Origin: Symbiodinium microadriaticum
Lineage: Eukaryota; Sar; Dinophyceae; Suessiales; Symbiodiniaceae
Assembly: GCA_001939145.1 (NCBI GenBank)
Contig: LSRX01000682.1
Span: 7,164 to 71,163 of the forward strand
DNA: 64,000 nucleotides
Direction of reading: 5' to 3'
The position numbers and the translations under genes were made by a program. The notes beneath the pieces are model-generated. The model was not told the origin of the DNA and did not search any database. It worked only from the letters and a program-made list of their open reading frames with translations. This document shows, piece after piece, positions 63,505-64,000 of the stretch. How positions within the stretch are numbered: position 1 is the first letter of the stretch; each line of letters opens with the position of its first letter.

Positions 63505-64000
63505 ACTCCGCATAAGAATCTGCATATCTCTGTTTGCGAACCTATCCACCTGCTGTGAGTGTTTGCTGAACTCATGAAGACGAAATTCCCATAAGCAGAG
63601 TGCAGGGTCTAAAGGGCCGAATTACTTCACCAAATACTCCGGTTCCATTTTCGTCTCTCTCGCTCTCTCTCTCCGTCTGTCTCTGGGCTAGATTCTTGCT
63701 CTACACGCGCCCTGCAGGGCTTCTTCCTCCCCCTCTCTCTCATGCCCGGAAGGTAAGAAGCGGAAAATGTCCTCCCGGCAAGAGGCCGTGGCCACCTGCA
63801 TGTACAGTGTCCGCCTTAAACCCGAAGGCCATAAGACACTAAATATTGAAATTCTCTAGGGGTTGGAGCTTGGGATGTAACCTCAGCTCCAAACAGCAGG
63901 TAGGTTGTCATCACGTAGTAAAGTATGACGAGGGAGAGCCACAAGCAACATCCAGTTCAATTGCAAGCCATCACGGTAGCCACCAAGCCCTTAGCCCTAA
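63505..64000. other. No supported gene; CT tract at 63655-63690
   Basis: A short CTCTCTCT run and a final CCCTTAGCCCTAA word. No coding frame is supported to the window end. Confidence 0.4.

Noticed and set aside
1-64000. CRISPR arrays
   Set aside because: Tandem repeats here have no regular unique spacers, and the genome is eukaryotic.
1-64000. tRNA, rRNA, 5S and spliced-leader RNA genes
   Set aside because: I scanned by eye for TTCGA-type T loops and for the dinoflagellate spliced-leader core and saw no convincing match; a covariance-model search would be decisive.

Overview
The window looks like nuclear DNA of a dinoflagellate, most likely a Symbiodiniaceae-type species. Four observations support this. 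Two genes can be assembled exon by exon with in-phase joins, and their introns mix GT, GC and GA donors with an AG|G-type acceptor. Every gene I can support lies on the minus strand, as in unidirectional dinoflagellate gene blocks. Degenerate TTTAGGG/CCCTAAA telomere-type text is scattered almost everywhere. The rest is microsatellite and short terminal-inverted-repeat (TIR) elements. The organism assignment is inference; nothing here identifies a species.

Layout. 1-4.6 kb holds TIR elements, a 93-bp higher-order TAG array and telomere-like text. 4.7-9.2 kb (minus) is a seven-exon glutaredoxin-2 gene with a CPYC active site and a signal-peptide-like first exon. 9.2-37 kb is gene-poor: telomere-like blocks, TIR elements, microsatellites and many short acidic exon-like pieces on the minus strand. 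38.0-39.6 kb (minus) is a four-exon protein kinase. 45.7-46.2 kb (minus) is a small Cys-containing secreted-type ORF. 48.3-48.6 and 51.4-52.9 kb are large microsatellites. 55.4-56.45 kb is an inverted minisatellite whose strands swap at its centre. 56.9-58.0 kb (minus) is an intronless ORF with a membrane anchor and an N-acetyltransferase-like C-terminus. 58.76-59.06 kb (minus) is an exon interrupted by a TIR element. 59.4-62.9 kb carries one separate and seven tandem copies of a short exon module. The end is microsatellite. Fourteen Ns mark an assembly gap at 44365-44378.

Two recurring systems deserve attention. (1) Several unrelated TIR-element families sit just upstream of minus-strand 3' splice sites (0-48 nt). 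Two of these sites are in the securely assembled glutaredoxin gene, and all four copies of the CAGAGAGCCC family show the arrangement. This looks like intron generation or intron colonisation by MITE-like 'introner' elements. (2) A short exon-like module that usually starts after AG| and encodes an acidic stretch, then W/C-C-x-R-R, then an acidic tail, occurs about 20 times. All copies I found are on the minus strand, and seven form a tandem array of 325-414-bp units in which all seven frames are open.

The recognised genes (redox enzyme, kinase, acetyltransferase-like protein, secreted protein) do not form an obvious pathway. Their shared strand and the low gene density are the main organisational features.
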